Shown piece after piece: positions 22,627-33,200 of a stretch of DNA of 64,000 nucleotides. A model generated the notes under the pieces. It saw nothing but the letters and a program-made list of their open reading frames with translations, ran no database searches and had not been told where the DNA came from. The first letter of the stretch is position 1, and each line of letters starts with the position of its first letter. The position numbers and the translations under genes were made by a program. The DNA lies in NCBI GenBank assembly GCA_000611775.1, contig KK106981.1, positions 6,346,312 to 6,410,311 of the forward strand. The letters are read 5' to 3'. The stretch is from Umbilicaria muhlenbergii (taxonomy: Eukaryota > Ascomycota > Lecanoromycetes > Umbilicariales > Umbilicariaceae).

Positions 22627-24290
22627 ATGGCCGACTCCGACGAGGAATACATCCAGGACATCTCAGACGATGAGGTCGAAGCCCATCAGGTAACACGCGG
22701 AGCTGGCCCCGGTACCAGAGCTTCAGGGCAGGGCGTCCGAAGAGGGCAACAAGGATGGGAAGTCACCCGAACATGGGAGAACGTGGTGGAGGGCGCGGAT
22801 GGAACGATCAGCTCGACGGTTGAAGGACTCTTAGAGGCGGGCAAGAGGAAACGGTGAGCCTCCCATCCTACACAGCAGCCGGCCGAGAAGATAGAGCGAC
22901 ATTGTCAAGGTTCCTGAGGCTAATACATATCTACCCGCAGACTGCTGAAAGACACCACCCCCCTCCAGCGAGGCATCATACGCCACCTCATCCTCATCAT
23001 TGACCTCTCCTCCGCCATGTCCGAGAAAGACCTCCTCCCCACCCGCTACCTGCTCACCCTCCGCTACGCCCAAGAATTCATCACCGAGTTCTTTGAGCAA
23101 AACCCCATCTCCCAACTCGGCACCATCGGCATGCGCGACGGCCTCGCCGTCCGCATCACCGACATGAGCGGCAATCCCACCGACCACATCGGGCCCCTCC
23201 AAGCCCTCCGCACCCAAGACCCCAAAGGCCACGCCAGCCTCCAAAACGCGCTCGACATGGCCCGCGCCGCTCTCTTGTACTCCTCCCCTCCCTACCCCTC
23301 CTTTCAACCCAACAGAAACCCAACACTGACATCCAATGCCACGATCTTACTAGCCACGCCCCCTCCCACGGCACGCGCGAAGTCCTCCTAATCTTCGGCT
23401 CCCTCCTCTCCTCCGACCCCGGCGACATCCACAGCACCATCTCCGCCCTCGTCGCCTCCTCCATCACAACGACCGTCATCGGTCTCGCCGCCCAAGTCGC
23501 CATCTGCCGCACCCTCGTCACGCGCACCAACCCCGGCATCCCACCGGACGAAGCCTACGGCGTCGCCCTCAACGAACAGCACTTCCGAGACCTAGTCATG
23601 CACGTCACCACCCCGCCCGTGACCTCCAAATCCTCGCAACCCACTGCGCGGGGTCAGGGTGCCGACGAAGACGAAGAAGGAGGAGATGGTGGGGGCACTA
23701 AGAGCTCGCTGCTCATGATGGGGTTTCCCTCCCGCATCGTCGAACAAGCACGCAGTCTCTGCGCGTGCCATTCGCGGCCTACGCGCGGCGGATACCTCTG
23801 CTCCCGCTGCGGGAGTAAGGTCTGCGCGCTGCCGAGCTCGTGTCCGGCGTGCGGGCTTACGCTTATATTGTCGACGCATCTGGCGAGGAGTTATCACCAT
23901 TTATTCCCGCTGCGCAATTGGCGCGAGGTCGGTTGGGGGCAGGTTGCTGCTGGGTTGACCTCCCCTGAAGATGCGCAACCTGCCTGTTTCGCCTGTCTCT
24001 CGCCCTTTCCGCCCCTCCCGCCGCGCGAGGTGTGGATGAATAAAGCGGCGGCGGCGACGGCGATGACGAGGAGGAATAGGGAGGCGGGGGTCAGCGAGAG
24101 TGGGCGGTATGAGTGTGGGGTTTGCGGACGGCATTTCTGTGTCGATTGTGACGTTTTTGCTCACGAGGTCGTGCATAATTGTCCGGGGTGTCAGAGTCGG
24201 GAGGGGGTTTTGGGCGGGGTGATGCAAGATGGGGATGGCGGGGAGGAGGTGGGGGTCGCGTTGCATGCGGATGGGATGGAGGTCGGGTGA
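22627..24290 (+). CDS. SSL1: TFIIH core subunit SSL1 (p44/GTF2H2)
   Basis: Three exons, 22627-22853, 22941-23276 and 23354-24290; 499 residues, close to the yeast length of about 460. It belongs to general transcription and DNA-repair factor TFIIH in the nucleus, where p44 stimulates the XPD/Rad3 helicase. Visible are a Ssl1-like von Willebrand A domain starting HLILIIDLSSAM (Asp97 and Ser99-100 of the metal site), the conserved SQLGTIGMRDG, NALDMARAALFH and SHGTREVLLIFG segments, a C4 cluster (~322-352, CSRCGSKVC and CPACG) and a RING-like C-terminal zinc domain (~398-467, CGVCGRHFC and CPGC). ATG 22627 (AACATGGCC) was preferred over 22606. The gene converges on IWS1. Confidence 0.94.
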
Positions 24291-24691
24291 GCATTGCGGT
24301 TGGCGTTCTGGGGTTTTAGGGCAGCATTTTCTGGGCGTTGTGGTATCTGGGATCTTGTCTTTCGACGCTTGGACTTGAAGCCGACGTGCAGATACCAAAG
24401 CAAGTCATCGAAGTCATTGTATGACTCGTCAAGAGATCTCGAAACTATGAATTAGATGATTTTATTGTTTTCTACCACACCAGTGACCGCTAGGGTTACA
24501 TCGCCAGAAGTTTCGCATGCTCTCAACAGAGCAGCACATATCACCAGCTGCGCACCAGCCGGTCTGAAATGTAAAGCAGACCTCACTCCCAAAGTAATGC
24601 ACCCATGTTGCAAGCCCCCTATCCGGCCGAAATTCCCATGCGCACCACACAACCAATCTCAGCAACATCCCCTCATCCCTTTCAACGATCA
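24291..24691. other. Convergent 3' regions of SSL1 and IWS1
   Basis: A 401-bp gap between convergent genes; nothing beyond presumed 3' untranslated sequence. Confidence 0.6.
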
Positions 24692-26188
24692 CTACCTCTT
24701 CCCCCCCTTCCCCACCTGCGCCATCTGCCTCGCCTTCATCCTCCTAAACGCATCCTCCCCACTCGCACCCAACGGCCTCGCAAACTGTCCCCCACCGGCC
24801 CCCATACTCCTGGGCACGATACTATAACTCTTAACCCCACTCTCAATCCTCGCCCTATTCGCGTTCCTAACCGGCGGCGCCAACGCCCTCTCACGCGCCT
24901 GCGCCGCCGTCTCCGTCGCACTGGCTTGGCTAAGTTGCGTCCCGTTGGCCGTAGGTCGGTGCGGAAGACGGGTGGGGTCATAATCTGCGGATTCGAGGAC
25001 TCTTTTGCGGTAGTCGTCGCTGCGCTTGAGGATAGGACGGGTCCATTCGCCGAGGAGGCGTTCGGCCTGGCGTTTGATGCCGAGTTCCGGTTTTTTGCTC
25101 TTGGTGTAGAAGAGGACGACTTTGCCGATGCCGCTGCTGACGAGGGCTTCTTTACCGATCGGCAGTTTGGCGAGGCTAGCGAAGAGTTCGCGCTGGATGT
25201 TGTAGGCGGGGAGGGAGCCGTCGTTGAGGGGTTCGAGGAAGAAGCGGACGGATTCGAGGAGGTTGTTTTCCGGGTCGACGATGGCGTTTTCGATGTCGCG
25301 GCTGTTGCGGTTGAGGAGGGCGGTTACTTCGGGGAGCATGCGCAATTTGTGCATTGCGGGGCGAGGGGGGTTTGAGGAGCGTGCGAGGACGTCTGCTTCG
25401 GCTGCTTCGGCCATGCGGATGCGGAGGGAGGCGATTTCGTCGTCGGCCATGCTGTTGAGATCCTGATTGAGGAAGTCAGTAGATGTCATATATAAGCGAT
25501 AGCAAAATGGGAAATGTACCACTCCATCTGCTCTACGTCGGCGCTTGTTGGGATTCTTGAGTGCTGCATCCATTGCTCTGTCCAGTGCTCGTCTACGTCC
25601 TATCACAGGAAACCCCTGGTTAGTCTTTCTGTGCCCTGCCAATCCGGGAATGTAGGGCCACTCACGCTCTTCTGGATCCAGGTGCTCTTCATCCTCCGGC
25701 GTCGCCTTCCTTGGCCTCACCTTCTCCTTCCTTACACCCTCTGCTCCGTCAGCCTTCTTCTTCCTGACTCTTTTCCCCTCCAGCTCCTCGCCTCCACTGA
25801 AGTTGTCATCCTCATCCCTCTTCTTCCTGAGCTTCTTCGGTTTATCTCTCTTTCCCTCTTTCTTCTTCTTCTTGCCTCCTTCCACTTCACCTTCACCATC
25901 CCGCTTCCGTTTGTGGCGGCCAAGAAGCTTTACGTTGTCTTCATCAACAGCGATAGCTGGACGGTCATCGATGGCAACGTTAGCGGGGTCGAAATCTTCG
26001 AATTGAGCTTCGTCGACGTCGGAGAGAATGTCACTGTCGGAAAGATCTTCGTCCATGTCTGCTGTAGGGTTGCCGATCGGAGCTGATGGAGTGTCGTGGT
26101 CTTCGTATAGAGGTTGGTTCGGGTCACCAGGGTCATGACCGGCTTCTGGGAGCGGAGTGACCGGTTGAGAGTCTGAAGCTGAAGACAT
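24692..26188 (-). CDS. IWS1: Transcription elongation factor IWS1 (Spn1)
   Basis: Three exons, 25666-26188, 25520-25599 and 24692-25462; 457 residues. Both introns (66 and 57 nt, with GACTAAC and ACTGAC branch sites) are multiples of three and free of stops, so the locus also reads as one uninterrupted frame. Their removal restores the expected EERRRRALDRAMDAAL and ADGVDLNSMADDEI joins. The N-terminus is acidic and low in complexity, followed by a Lys-rich nuclear signal. The TFIIS N-terminal-like helical core spans roughly residues 255-390 (NNLLESVRFFLEPLNDGSLP, IQRELFASLAKLPI, SGIGKVVLFYTKSKK and ERLLGEWTRPIL). IWS1 binds the histone chaperone Spt6 and travels with RNA polymerase II. It faces TOM5 across a 315-bp divergent promoter. 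Confidence 0.94.
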   Translation of the reverse strand: MSSASDSQPVTPLPEAGHDPGDPNQPLYEDHDTPSAPIGNPTADMDEDLSDSDILSDVDEAQFEDFDPANVAIDDRPAIAVDEDNVKLLGRHKRKRDGEGEVEGGKKKKKEGKRDKPKKLRKKRDEDDNFSGGEELEGKRVRKKKADGAEGVRKEKVRPRKATPEDEEHLDPEEREWPYIPGLAGHRKTNQGFPVIGRRRALDRAMDAALKNPNKRRRRADGVVHFPFCYRLYMTSTDFLNQDLNSMADDEIASLRIRMAEAAEADVLARSSNPPRPAMHKLRMLPEVTALLNRNSRDIENAIVDPENNLLESVRFFLEPLNDGSLPAYNIQRELFASLAKLPIGKEALVSSGIGKVVLFYTKSKKPELGIKRQAERLLGEWTRPILKRSDDYRKRVLESADYDPTRLPHRPTANGTQLSQASATETAAQARERALAPPVRNANRARIESGVKSYSIVPRSMGAGGGQFARPLGASGEDAFRRMKARQMAQVGKGGKR

Positions 26189-26503
26189 TATGTTGAGATC
26201 GTCAAAGGATTCCCGGCTCTGAGAGCAATCGGTTCAGTATGGTATTCGTAGTTGATCAAGGTCCCTGTCATTGATTTATGGTAGAAGGACAAAGTGTGGA
26301 GTTGGTGTTGGCTTCTGGAGAAACAGTTGTCGTGAATGAAAGGTGATGTGAGGTTGCGGCTCAAGCAAGCCTCGCTTCCGGCTTCCTCTACGGCAGCCTA
26401 AATCTTTGCAAGCAAGTACTAGCGAGAGACGTCAATATTCCACCTACCTTCAGCTCCACTTCAGCAAAGTTGTAACATACAGTTGACTTGCACTATAGCC
26501 AAG
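26189..26503. promoter_or_regulatory. Shared divergent promoter, IWS1 / TOM5
   Basis: Only 315 bp separate the two start codons, so both promoters must overlap here. No individual element could be identified by eye. Confidence 0.6.
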
Positions 26504-26871
26504 ATGTTTGGAGGACGTAAGTTATGTCCCATTTATGACACAAGATTACAGAGCATACACTGACAGCTTTCTAGCCACACAACCGCCTAGCAAGGCTGAG
26601 CTCAAGGTATGCGCATCCGAGCCTACAATGTCTCTCTTTCAAAGAACACTTCCTTGCTCCTTGAGCGCTGTCAAGGCGTATGCTGAAGACATGGTATTCA
26701 TAGGCTCAGAAAAATGAAGCGTACCTGACTGTACAAAAAGTCGCTATTGGCAGCATTCTCCTCTACCTCTGTAAGTCAGCTATGTTGAACTCTAGAGCGA
26801 GGCTATTGTGCTAACAGCTTTGTTCTGTTCTAGCTCCCTTCGCCATAGACTACATCAAGCGACTTGTATAG
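26504..26871 (+). CDS. TOM5: Mitochondrial import receptor subunit Tom5
   Basis: A very small gene split into four exons: 26504-26516, 26575-26606, 26710-26770 and 26834-26871, coding 47 residues. Introns are 58, 103 and 63 nt with good signals (for example GTAAGT...CTAG). The product starts MFGGPTQPPSKAELKK and ends in one membrane span, VAIGSILLYLSPFAIDYIKR. Tom5 is a tail-anchored small subunit of the TOM complex in the mitochondrial outer membrane, helping pass precursors from receptors to the Tom40 channel. Its size, the MFGG start and the C-terminal anchor fit fungal Tom5. No exon is long enough to show up as an open frame, so the gene is easily missed. Confidence 0.85.
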
Positions 26872-27075
26872 GGTCGCCCGTTTTCTGGAACATGTATGAT
26901 ATTGGGTGGGCGCATTAGGAGGTGGTTTGCATCGAGTTCATTTCACGCTATACATGGTTGTTGGACGGCTTGGAAGCTGTATGAGCTATTCTATTCCTCT
27001 TACAGACATCATGCGGAGGTCTTGCAAGCGTAGACGCTCCGAAGTCGTTTAAGGCAATGCAGAAAGACACAAATG

Positions 27076-28554
27076 CTATCTTCCATTGGTGGTCCCATTG
27101 ACACTAACATTAGACTGCTCCCACTCCGAGAAGTCCGTTTGAATCTGCTCCAGCTCCTTTGTCAAATGGGAAAGCTGGGAGTTATAGTCCTCCAAGATCT
27201 ATGAAGGCGCATTAGAGTTTGGAACAAGATCAGGGGACTGCTAGCACTCACTTTCTTAGCCCTCTTCATAACCTCTTCGTCAATACTCTGCCCTTGTTCC
27301 TTCGAAAGGTCCCTGCCCGCCCTTTCGAATTCCTGCTGCAGTTGCCTGCCCCGTTCCCTCACACTCACCATCCTTGCCCAGATCTCCTCACCCCGTCCGT
27401 TGAGGGCCGGATCAAAGACACTCCTCTCCAGCAACAGCAGCTTCTTCCTCAATTCCTCTTCTGCACTGTCCATGGCATAACTCCTGTTCCTTAGAACTTG
27501 CACCTTAGTAGCCAACGTCAAGCACTTTTGGCTCAGCCTCAAATGCCTCCTTCTGCATTCTGCTGCCCGTGTTGTGAACTCCAAGTCGTGTTTGCGTAAC
27601 AGAACGGTCAGGCCATCGTTGATCTCATGTAAGCGGCCCTGCAGGATTTCAAGATGCTGTTGCTGGCTAAGGAGGCGGTGACCAAGCTGCTCAAAGCCTT
27701 TGACTAGGATAGGGATGGCACCGGGGCTTGGTTTCTTTCGCAAAGCTTCTTCCCATTTCGTTTCATCATCTTCGAGTCCGGGGCGGTAGAAAGCCGCAGT
27801 ATCGGGCTCGACGCAATTGTAAAGATAAGTGTGGAAGAGACTAGTCGCGCTTTGAGGGTCCCATTTCTCCGCTACGAGCTTCATTTGGTCTTGCACGGTT
27901 TTATGACCTGCATTGATAAACAGTGAGTCTAATAATGATACAGATGGACTGGGAATAGGGCTTACGTTGACCGGTCCCTTCTTGCCAGATAGATGACTGC
28001 CTCTGCTGCGATTGACCAAGTAAGCTGCCAACTTGTGGTTGCGGTTGCGGTTGCTGTTGCTGTTGTTGTTGACCCAACTGTTGCTGTTGCGTGCTCTGTC
28101 CCAGTCCGCCAAAGAATCCACCGCCTTGTTGCTGTTGCTGAGGCTGTGTGGTGGTGTTCGAACCAAATCCACCAAAGAGGCTGGTCTTCTGCTGTTGAGG
28201 CTGCTGTTGTTGTGTACTCTGGCCTAGATTCCCAAATAGACCACCTCCTTGCTGAGGCTGCTGTTGAGTACTTTGACCCAGGCCGCCAAAGAGACCTCCG
28301 CTCTGCTGCTGGGGTTGGGTTTGCTGAGTGGATCCAAATAGACTTGTACTTTGTTGAGGCTGTTGGGTGTTTGCGCCTAGGGTTCCAAAAAGCCCAGTTG
28401 CCTGCTGCGGTTGAGATGTGTTTGTGTTCGTATTGAGAGAACCAAAAAGGCTGGGCTTGCTCTGGTTGTTCGTGCTTGTCGCAAAGGAATTTGAAGGCTG
28501 CTGTTGTTGGTTAGACCCGAACCCTGAGGAGCTCGTGTTCCCGAAGAGCGACAT
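27076..28554 (-). CDS. NUP57: FG-repeat nucleoporin Nup57/Nup54
   Basis: Three exons, 27966-28554, 27252-27907 and 27076-27198; 455 residues. Introns are 58 and 53 nt. The first ~190 residues are Gln-rich with repeated GLFG, SLFG and FFGG motifs, the disordered FG type that lines the nuclear pore and binds transport receptors. The rest is the helical Nup54 domain: KLVAEKWDPQSATSLFHTYL, YNCVEPDTAAFYRPG, DDETKWEEALRKKP, PILVKGFEQLGHR, followed by coiled coils to the end. In the pore it forms the central Nsp1-Nup57-Nup49 (Nup62-54-58) channel complex. The large gene-internal open frame beginning at 28175 is an alternative reading across intron 1 and is not the real start. Confidence 0.92.
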
Positions 28555-28926
28555 CGCGGCTTAGGAGTTTTGTATATGGTTCCGAAGAAGAAACAGCTCC
28601 CAATGCGGAAAATCGCAGGCCAGGTCGTTCACGCGTGTTGAAGCTGGACAATTGGGTGACAGGAGCGCACACTGGGGGGAAGGCCTAAATCATTCTGCGC
28701 CAACGAGTCTGGATGCCCCCAGTCCCGTTTATGGCATGTTAACAGTGCAGTCAAGTAGTTCCAGACACGCTCGTTGCTAAAGGAGCTCTCAGTATTGTTT
28801 TCGCGCGGCGCCAAGAATCCTCTTCGCCAATCACAGCCGCCGGAACAACCCGAACAAGCTGCTATCACACCTCATCTCGTTGCCAGCCCACGAACAGAGC
28901 AGTTTCCCAAGCTCCCATACATCACA
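28555..28926. promoter_or_regulatory. Shared divergent promoter, NUP57 / NDUFA8-like
   Basis: A 372-bp gap between start codons of two divergent genes. No individual motif could be assigned. Confidence 0.6.
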
Positions 28927-29697
28927 ATGGCTGCTCGGCAGCCAAGGTAAGAGGCCTCTTTTCTACTTTTATTCAATGATTTTCCTGATCTGCTGTCTAG
29001 GTTTAACCAGAAGGTCCTTGTCGACACCACACCCCTCCCCGACTCAATCCCTAGAGTGGAGGAGATCGGATCTAGCTCCGCCCCTCTCCTCAGCGCCTCC
29101 TACTTCATCGGTGCCCGATGCAAGCCATTCAATGATGATTACATGGTCTGTAAGACCGAAGCTCATGGGACGGGCGAAATTGATTGCCTGAAGGAGGGAA
29201 GGAAGGTTACAAGATGTGCGGCTAGTGTGTAGGTTCCCTGGTCTTGCGGAGTTGTAGGGGGTAGCGAGAGGAAGAGAAGAGGATTCTGTGGTCTTTTTGA
29301 GACGCGTATTCGAGGGGAAGGCCGTCACTGGTTTCATCCATATGCCTTGTCTGGGAGAGCGCTAACAAGTGTCAACAACGGCAGGCTCAATGACATCAAC
29401 AAGGCATGTCTAGAGGAATTCCGAAAACACTGGACTTGCCTCGAGCAAAACAACCAGCAACTGTGGCAATGCAGAAGACCAGAGCGAAAACTAAACACAT
29501 GCGTGTTCGATAAGCTGGTGAGCTTCTGGCCTTCCCTCCCCTTTGATAGATTGTTACAGTCTTCAGTCTTTGATGATGAGGGTCTGGCAACTGACTGATA
29601 TCATGTGCAGAAACTGGAGAAAACGATACCAGGCACACCTGAGAACGAGACTCCAGTACACCTGCGAAAACGGCAGATTTACTCGCAGAACTGGTGA
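28927..29697 (+). CDS. NDUFA8: Mitochondrial complex I subunit NDUFA8 / NUO-20.8 (CHCH protein)
   Basis: Four exons, 28927-28946, 29001-29228, 29385-29517 and 29611-29697; 155 residues. Introns are 54, 156 and 93 nt. Four Cx9C half-motifs are intact (starting CKPF, CLKE, CLEE and CRRP), forming the two twin-Cx9C domains that are oxidised by Mia40 in the intermembrane space. The opening MAARQPRFNQKVLVDTTPLPDSIP and the join CAASVLNDINKACLEEFRKHW fit the NDUFA8 family, an accessory subunit on the intermembrane face of NADH:ubiquinone oxidoreductase. It is slightly shorter than many homologues, ending at HLRKRQIYSQNW. Confidence 0.9.
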
Positions 29698-30294
29698 GGC
29701 TCGTACCATGAATTGAAGGGGTTGGCGTTTGCGCGACTGTAAATATTTTTTTGTTCAGAAAATCTGAATGCTTTTTGTGGGCAATTCATCTTGCTGTGGT
29801 CACATCCCTACAGCATATGACACACATGTGACACCGAGCTACTCGAAGGCTAGGGATGGTAGTTTCAATTTTGATACCGTGAGATTCGAATAGTATACAT
29901 CCATTGGCACCAAGACCTCCCAGAGAACTGTCTGGGCCCCCTAGCCGCCAATTGACACCATCTGAGATCCAATTTTGTGGATGTACATTGGCTATGTGCG
30001 TGTCCCTGCGGCATAATCCGTAAAATAAACAGCAACATGGTATGTAAATAGGCCCGCGAGCAATCATTAAAGAGACGGCCCACAGTCTCTACACACAAGA
30101 ATAATGTAGATTGGACTATGGAAGTCCACTAATCCAATCAAAGGGTATCTGAATATGGGACCAAAGCAACGTCATAGAGTCGTAGCACGAGATCATAAAC
30201 ACCGCCAATGTCAGTGCAGTAATGTACAAGCTTGGCCAATAGAAACGTTCTTTGAAGGCGTGCATATTGAAAGTAATGCGCCGAAATTGGTTGA
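29698..30294. other. Convergent 3' regions of NDUFA8 and EDC4-like genes
   Basis: A 597-bp gap between convergent genes. The open frames in it are short and lack coding character. Confidence 0.55.
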
Positions 30295-33200
30295 TCATGT
30301 CAGAGCCCTTAGCTCACGTGCTTGCCGGGTTAGCGGAGGGATTTTGCGTAAGACTGGGTCTCGAGGATCAATTTCTGCGATACGCATATATTGGCCTTCC
30401 AAACGTTGACTGAGCACGTCCAAGATACTAGGTATGACGTCGCGGATTTCTGGGTCCTGCTAGCGTGTAAGCTCTAACTTCGCCACAGGCTACAAAATCT
30501 TGGAATTGCTTACCCTTGGATCAATGGTTGCGAAAACGGTCTCCAGCCAAGTAAGGCGTTCCATAATATTTGTCTCGAGCGTAGATGTCACCGCAGCGCC
30601 AACTGACAAAGCCACGAGCGGCGACAGATGCTGAAGATACGCTGGGCTACAGCGTACGAAAAACTGATCGAACAACTCGACTTGGTGTCCAGATTGAAGC
30701 CACTGGTTACACATGGTTAGCATTGTAGTGAAAGAGGCAGGGACATTGGCTAACCTGTATTGTACCTTCCTCGTACCGGCCTTCGGTCATCAGGGCAGAT
30801 ATGGCTTCTAACTCTTCTTGCTGGGGTGATCTTGCCGGTGGTGGCGACACACTAGACGGCAATGAAGCTTCGGGATATTGTCTAGAACCAGTCCTGCTAG
30901 ATCCCACCTGGCGCTCCTGCACAACCTGTGTTTGCAGCTTTAGGATCTCGTTCTGAAATCCGGATTGCGCAGCTGCCATAGTATGAACTGTCTCAGAGAG
31001 GCTACGGACAAGCTTTGTTAAGTCGTCAATCTTGTCACGGTCCTCCTGCTGTTTGGTTCCGGCCTTTTGGATTTGGTCCCGGACACGACGTTCTGTCTCC
31101 GCGGCCATCGATTGTGCCGCATTGATGGCGAGGTTCTTGAACGCAGGCGATATGGTATTGTGCAGTGCAGCGGAGAACTCACTTTCAACAAGAGCCGATA
31201 CTTTACTAGTGATCTGGTCAGAGATTACGCGAAGCACTTCTGGCTTCTGAACGGCTTTGCTCATAGCCTCAGGCAAAGCAAGCTTTAATTGCGGCGGTAT
31301 GGCGTGGTGCAATTGCTGCGCAAGTACCTCGGAAACTTTTCGATCGATTGCGGACGCTGTGACATCGCTTATGGCAGGAAGAACTACTTTCTGAATGCTA
31401 GATCCGATGATGCGTGATAAAGCTTTGTCCACATTGTCTCCTAAGGTGCTCGAAACAAGGCGAAGTATTGCATCCTGCTTAGCCGCTCCTGCAGCATCTT
31501 GAACCCGTTTATCTTCATCGAAGCGTCGATAGAGTGAATCTAGCTCGCGACTCATGACCTTCGCGAATTCGGTAGATACCCCTTTCTCAAGCTTCTTCAG
31601 CTCCTTGTCCAGAAATTCTCCGGAGATACCCAGGTTGATTGACTCCCCATTCGTGATCGAACGCGTAGACTCGCTCTCCATGATGCTCGGAACAGGCCTT
31701 GGAGGGTCGGCAGAAGTCTTTGGGGCCTGGGCATGTGTATCACTATTGGATACTACAGAAGGTTGCGGTTTTGGGGAGCGAGCTCGCTGTGCTGCATCGG
31801 CGTAGGAGTTGGGCGCCAGAGGTGCAGGTGGCGGAATGGAGGACGCGTCTGCGGCGCTAGCACCTGCGCGCTTTTTCTTCTTCTTCTCTATTTTCTCTGT
31901 AGCGCTGCTCGCAATATCAGTACTACCGTTCAGTGCAGCTGCTTCAGGCTTTCTCGCATTTATGTCAATGTTATTAGTATTGGCGGTTTCGTCTAGTTGG
32001 ATATTGGTAGATTTCGCTGCCGCTGCTGCCAACTTTTCACCAGTCTCCTTTGTAAGAATTTTGGTAGCGTGAGTGGCAGGTGCAGGCACAGATTGGCCGG
32101 GGTCACCATTGGCAGATGATACCTCACTGAAGGGAACTGCTTGAGGCTCGCGGAGGTCTTTCACTACAATATATCCTTTCACCTCCGCATCTATCGGATG
32201 GAGGACCTTACTATCCTTACTCCACCCTAAATCATCTTTCTTGATGTTGAGGCATGTAACGCCCTTGGAATGCATCACATAGAGGTCGAATATTATGGGA
32301 TCTTCCTCTTCGTCTGTCGCCCTCGACGATTCCGGGGGTGCCGACAGCAGTTCGACACTGCGCAGTTGACCTTTGCTAGCAAAGGAAAACTCCCTCATAC
32401 CGCTCATGATTGCCGTGGCCTCTGGTTTAGGTAAGGATGAATCTTTATTGGCCAGGCGCTGTACATATTTGGCCTGTGTCATGGCTGGTAAGTTGTACTT
32501 TGGGGCCGAAAGGTGCACGAAGTAGATGGAGTTGCGCGTTGGATGACCAACAACAATTATTCCGGAGCTTGGATGATAGGCGACGCTACAAATAGCGTCA
32601 GACTCTTTCTCATGTGGAAAATTCACTTCCTGCACGGCCTTTCCCAGACCAAGGTCCCAGAGCTGGAGAGTGTGGTTCTGCTTCATTCCAACAATGATGT
32701 ATCGAAGAGCAGTACCCTTGACATAGGGTCGCGGCTTATCCGCAAAGAGAAGTGCGGTTGGCCAGGATTTCTCAGTTGGCGACGTGGTGACGAACGTCAG
32801 TAATGGAGTCTTGACTTCCACAGGAGCAAGTTTGGAAGCGGTAGCGTTGGCTTCATCGATCAAGTCCCGAATGTCCCAGAACCTTAGTCTACCAGCTTTG
32901 TCCAACGAGACAATGGTGCTGTCATCCTCGCTGAAGGTAAAGTCCTTCCCAGCCTTCCCAGTGGTGATTTTCAGACTACGGTCTTTGAAGTACTTATCGG
33001 TTTCCACAACAGAACCGCTCGAAACGAAGCTCGAATTCCGACACTGCCCTGGGAAAACAATCTGAATGGTCTTTCCACGACCTATGGCGAAGAATTCTGG
33101 GTGACGACTGCTTCTCTTTGCTCTTGTTTTGAGCTGTCCGCCTGATGTATTGTCATCGTGAGATGGAATGGGAGGGAACACAAGGCCATGCTGCTCCATG

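Noticed and set aside
22831-24403. Leftward open frames over SSL1
   Set aside because: Antisense to clear vWA and zinc-domain sequence.
27252-28175. Separate 337-residue protein starting at 28175
   Set aside because: It reads across intron 1 of NUP57 in another frame; the spliced NUP57 model explains the conserved sequence.
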